DNA of 56,326 bases from positions 1-56,326 of the IMG/VR virus record IMGVR_UViG_3300018424_000027; one strand, given 5' to 3'. Numbering within the stretch: position 1 is the first letter of the stretch; each line of letters begins with the position of its first letter. This DNA comes from a virus. Of this stretch, positions 54,697 to 56,326 are shown in pieces. Below the pieces are notes generated by a model. That model saw only the letters and a program-made list of their open reading frames with translations. It searched no databases and was not told where the DNA came from. Both the position numbers and the translations under genes were made by a program.

Positions 54697-55487
54697 TGCG
54701 GCGATTAATATATCAGGTCGCTCTGGGTAGACAGGGCGACAGTAAATTGTACAAGAAGTGCATCGATAGTGTGTGCGACTATTCTAAGAAGCACAACTTG
54801 AAGCAACATGTACAACGCAACGGGATTCTCAAGATCAAACCCGATCCTTTCACTAGCAATCGTTCAACGGATAGTTGGATGAAGCATGGTGGGTTTCTCC
54901 CTATCTACGAGAAAGAGAATGCGTTCAATTTACTAGATGAGTTTGATCAGATCGCAATCATCGATGCGGATATCTACATTCGTCCGGATGCACCTAACAT
55001 CTTTGATGCAATCGATCCAGACGTTGCGTTTGGGTGTGTGTACGAAAGGGAGATGCCCATTACTCCTGCGTACCAACAGAAGATAGTCACCTACTCTCGT
55101 ATGCAGTATGGACAACTTCACTCGAACCAGACAGACTTCAGTCCCACTAACCTTGGGTTTGAGTTTGCGAACATGGGAATGATGGTGATCAACTGTCAAA
55201 ACTTCAAACCGTATCTGAAAGACAATACTGCAAAAGAATTTATTAACCGCATGGAGTTCAAGGACTTTGTGGATGGTATTGGTGCATGGAAGTGGTCTAC
55301 TGATCAGACTTTATTGAACTACTTCCTCAAGAAGTATGACGTACCTGTACAACATATGGACTGGAAATGGAATGGTCTGTACGGTGCGAATACTAAAATT
55401 GAAGAGTGTCACTTCGTGCACTTCTTTTTGAAAGACTTGTTACCAGAACAAGGCGAGAACGTAGAGGAACTATTCAAGTCTATATGA
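54696..55487 (+). CDS. GT-A fold glycosyltransferase-like protein
   Basis: A 263-residue protein: LLDEFDQIAIIDADIYIRPDAPNIFDAI with a DAD metal motif, FANMGMMVINCQNF, WSTDQTLLNYFLKK and ECHFVHFFLKDL, the GT8-like order. It starts at a TAATG overlap. A related GT-A protein is at 47016. It precedes a GT25-like gene by an ATGA overlap. Confidence 0.78.
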   Translation: MRRLIYQVALGRQGDSKLYKKCIDSVCDYSKKHNLKQHVQRNGILKIKPDPFTSNRSTDSWMKHGGFLPIYEKENAFNLLDEFDQIAIIDADIYIRPDAPNIFDAIDPDVAFGCVYEREMPITPAYQQKIVTYSRMQYGQLHSNQTDFSPTNLGFEFANMGMMVINCQNFKPYLKDNTAKEFINRMEFKDFVDGIGAWKWSTDQTLLNYFLKKYDVPVQHMDWKWNGLYGANTKIEECHFVHFFLKDLLPEQGENVEELFKSI

Positions 55488-56191
55488 ATGTCTACATCAT
55501 AAGGATCCCTAAGATCCAAACTGAAAAATTTCTAATCAATAGTCTGTTCGCCGTTAAGAGTGGACTGACACCTGTTGTAGTTGATGCGGTTGTACCAGAT
55601 ACCATTGACTCATCGATGATGGAATTCAAATACTTCAATCGGTCAAATTTCAGATGGAACTGGCCGGTGTCCGAAGATCAGAACGGTCTTGATTTACAAA
55701 CAGGACTATACAAGTTCGCATACAGGGCTGCAGACCAAAAGAAAAAGGTTGCATGTTCACTCAGTCACATGTTGCAGTGGGATGACTGTGTTACTAAGGA
55801 CGAACCTAGAATCGTATGTGAAGCAGATGCAAGGTTTATTCGTAGACCCGATGATGACCTAGAGACGTTCAAGGGACATAAAGTCATAGGACTGAATGAT
55901 CCACGTGGTGCGACTCGAAGACCATACCAATATCATAGTCAAATGTTGGGTGGTATTCAACCAGTACCAAGAGTAGTTGAAGCAGGAGAGGATCCTGTAC
56001 CACAAGGACTTGCGGGTAACTCTGCGTACTACATCGAACCGGCGGGTGCTAAAGAACTACTAGATAGAGTTAGAGATTATGGAATGTTTCCTAATGACGC
56101 ATACATGTGTCGGGAACTGTTCCCATGGATTAGGGTAATACACCCATACTACACGAGGGTTAGTGGAGACGAATCCACAACAACGACATAA
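55484..56191 (+). CDS. Family-25-like glycosyltransferase
   Basis: A 235-residue protein: KKVACSLSHMLQWDDCVTKD, then EPRIVCEADARFIRRPDDD. The CxLSHxxxW and acidic motif are those of GT25 (LPS/collagen-type galactosyltransferases), with EAD where EDD is usual. LAGNSAYYIEPAGAKELLDR and PNDAYMCREL follow. ATGA overlap at the start and TAATG at the end. The acceptor may be the host or phage surface glycan. Confidence 0.78.
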   Translation: MNVYIIRIPKIQTEKFLINSLFAVKSGLTPVVVDAVVPDTIDSSMMEFKYFNRSNFRWNWPVSEDQNGLDLQTGLYKFAYRAADQKKKVACSLSHMLQWDDCVTKDEPRIVCEADARFIRRPDDDLETFKGHKVIGLNDPRGATRRPYQYHSQMLGGIQPVPRVVEAGEDPVPQGLAGNSAYYIEPAGAKELLDRVRDYGMFPNDAYMCRELFPWIRVIHPYYTRVSGDESTTTT

Positions 56192-56326
56192 TGAAAAGTT
56201 TTGTAATTACTATTTTTGACAACGATCTTTCTCAACGTGCGGCAGACAGGTGTATCACTTCTGCGAAGAGGTACGGAATTCACGTAGATAAATGGAAAGC
56301 GACTACACCCAGAGATTCGGATTTCG
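56191..56326 (+). CDS. Partial glycosyltransferase-like gene, cut by window end
   Basis: At least 45 residues: MKSFVITIFDNDLSQRAADR, CITSAKRYGIHVDKWKATTP, open at the right end. The start overlaps the previous stop (TAATG). The N terminus resembles GT25-like proteins (VITI..n..S..aA..c..s....g), continuing the glycosyltransferase run. Confidence 0.6.
   Translation, partial: MKSFVITIFDNDLSQRAADRCITSAKRYGIHVDKWKATTPRDSDF

Noticed and set aside
1-56326. tRNA genes, CRISPR arrays, insertion sequences, integrase or attachment sites
   Set aside because: By eye I saw no cloverleaf with a TTCGA-type arm, no regular repeat-spacer array and no transposase or integrase. A tRNAscan-SE run would settle the tRNA question.

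Overview
The window looks like part of the genome of a large tailed dsDNA bacteriophage, a T4-like (myovirus-type) marine phage infecting a Gram-negative heterotroph. Evidence: a uvsX recombinase followed by a gp41-type DnaB helicase, phoH, nrdA/nrdB and thyX, a T4-type lysozyme, several copies of the T4-type late promoter TATAAATA, and near-continuous one-strand coding with ATGA/TAATG overlaps. No tRNA, CRISPR, insertion sequence, integrase or photosynthesis gene is visible. Major capsid, portal, terminase and DNA polymerase genes are not in this window. The host is not identified; the exported proteins with cleavable signal peptides and the near-consensus sigma70 promoters fit a proteobacterium.

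Layout. 1-2700: two restriction-nuclease-like proteins, a small SAM methyltransferase and a primase-like (AEP-type) protein behind a promoter that may give a leaderless mRNA. 2.7-4.6 kb: UDP-sugar epimerase and UDP-sugar 6-dehydrogenase. 4.5-11.4 kb: replication and nucleotide block (uvsX, helicase, thyX, DUF3310 protein), then an SGNH-like protein and a glycosyltransferase. 11.4-15 kb: a late-promoter cassette of seven exported or membrane proteins, including a possible pilin-like and chaperone-like pair. 15-22.3 kb: early-type small genes behind repeated promoters with a palindrome at the start site, including a MESH1-like alarmone hydrolase, a SprT-like protease, a DUF932 protein, an ATP-grasp-like protein and a second HExxH protein. 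22.5-31.9 kb: a RecB/MGME1-like exonuclease, then a late block whose proteins nearly all begin with a short aromatic peptide ending in (L/I)xE, as in T4 capsid-targeting sequences. 31.9-35.8 kb: small virion-type genes, a YkgJ-like protein, an asparagine-synthetase-like protein and a methyltransferase. 35.8-39.5 kb: nrdA (with fused glutaredoxin) and nrdB. 39.5-42.9 kb: panD, a GIY-YIG nuclease, early-type small genes and a structured attenuator-like leader. 42.9-56.3 kb: phoH, then a modification cluster (2OG oxygenase-methyltransferase fusion, two radical SAM proteins, carbamoyltransferase, HAD phosphatase, second 2OG oxygenase and several glycosyltransferases) with a lysozyme, a lone minus-strand exported protein and a phage ribosomal protein bS21. 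The last gene runs off the right end.

How it works together, as inference. Host-type early promoters drive takeover proteins (alarmone hydrolase, proteases, unknowns), deoxynucleotide synthesis (NrdAB, ThyX) and replication (UvsX, helicase, primase-like protein). Late TATAAATA promoters drive virion and envelope genes. The most interesting candidate system is the set of consecutive late proteins with capsid-targeting-like N termini (23.3-31.9 kb): a nuclease-like protein, a KxDG ligase-like protein, a basic protein, a TxGH nucleotidyltransferase and modular proteins that could be cut by a prohead protease. Together they would be a set of enzymes packaged in the head and delivered with the DNA.
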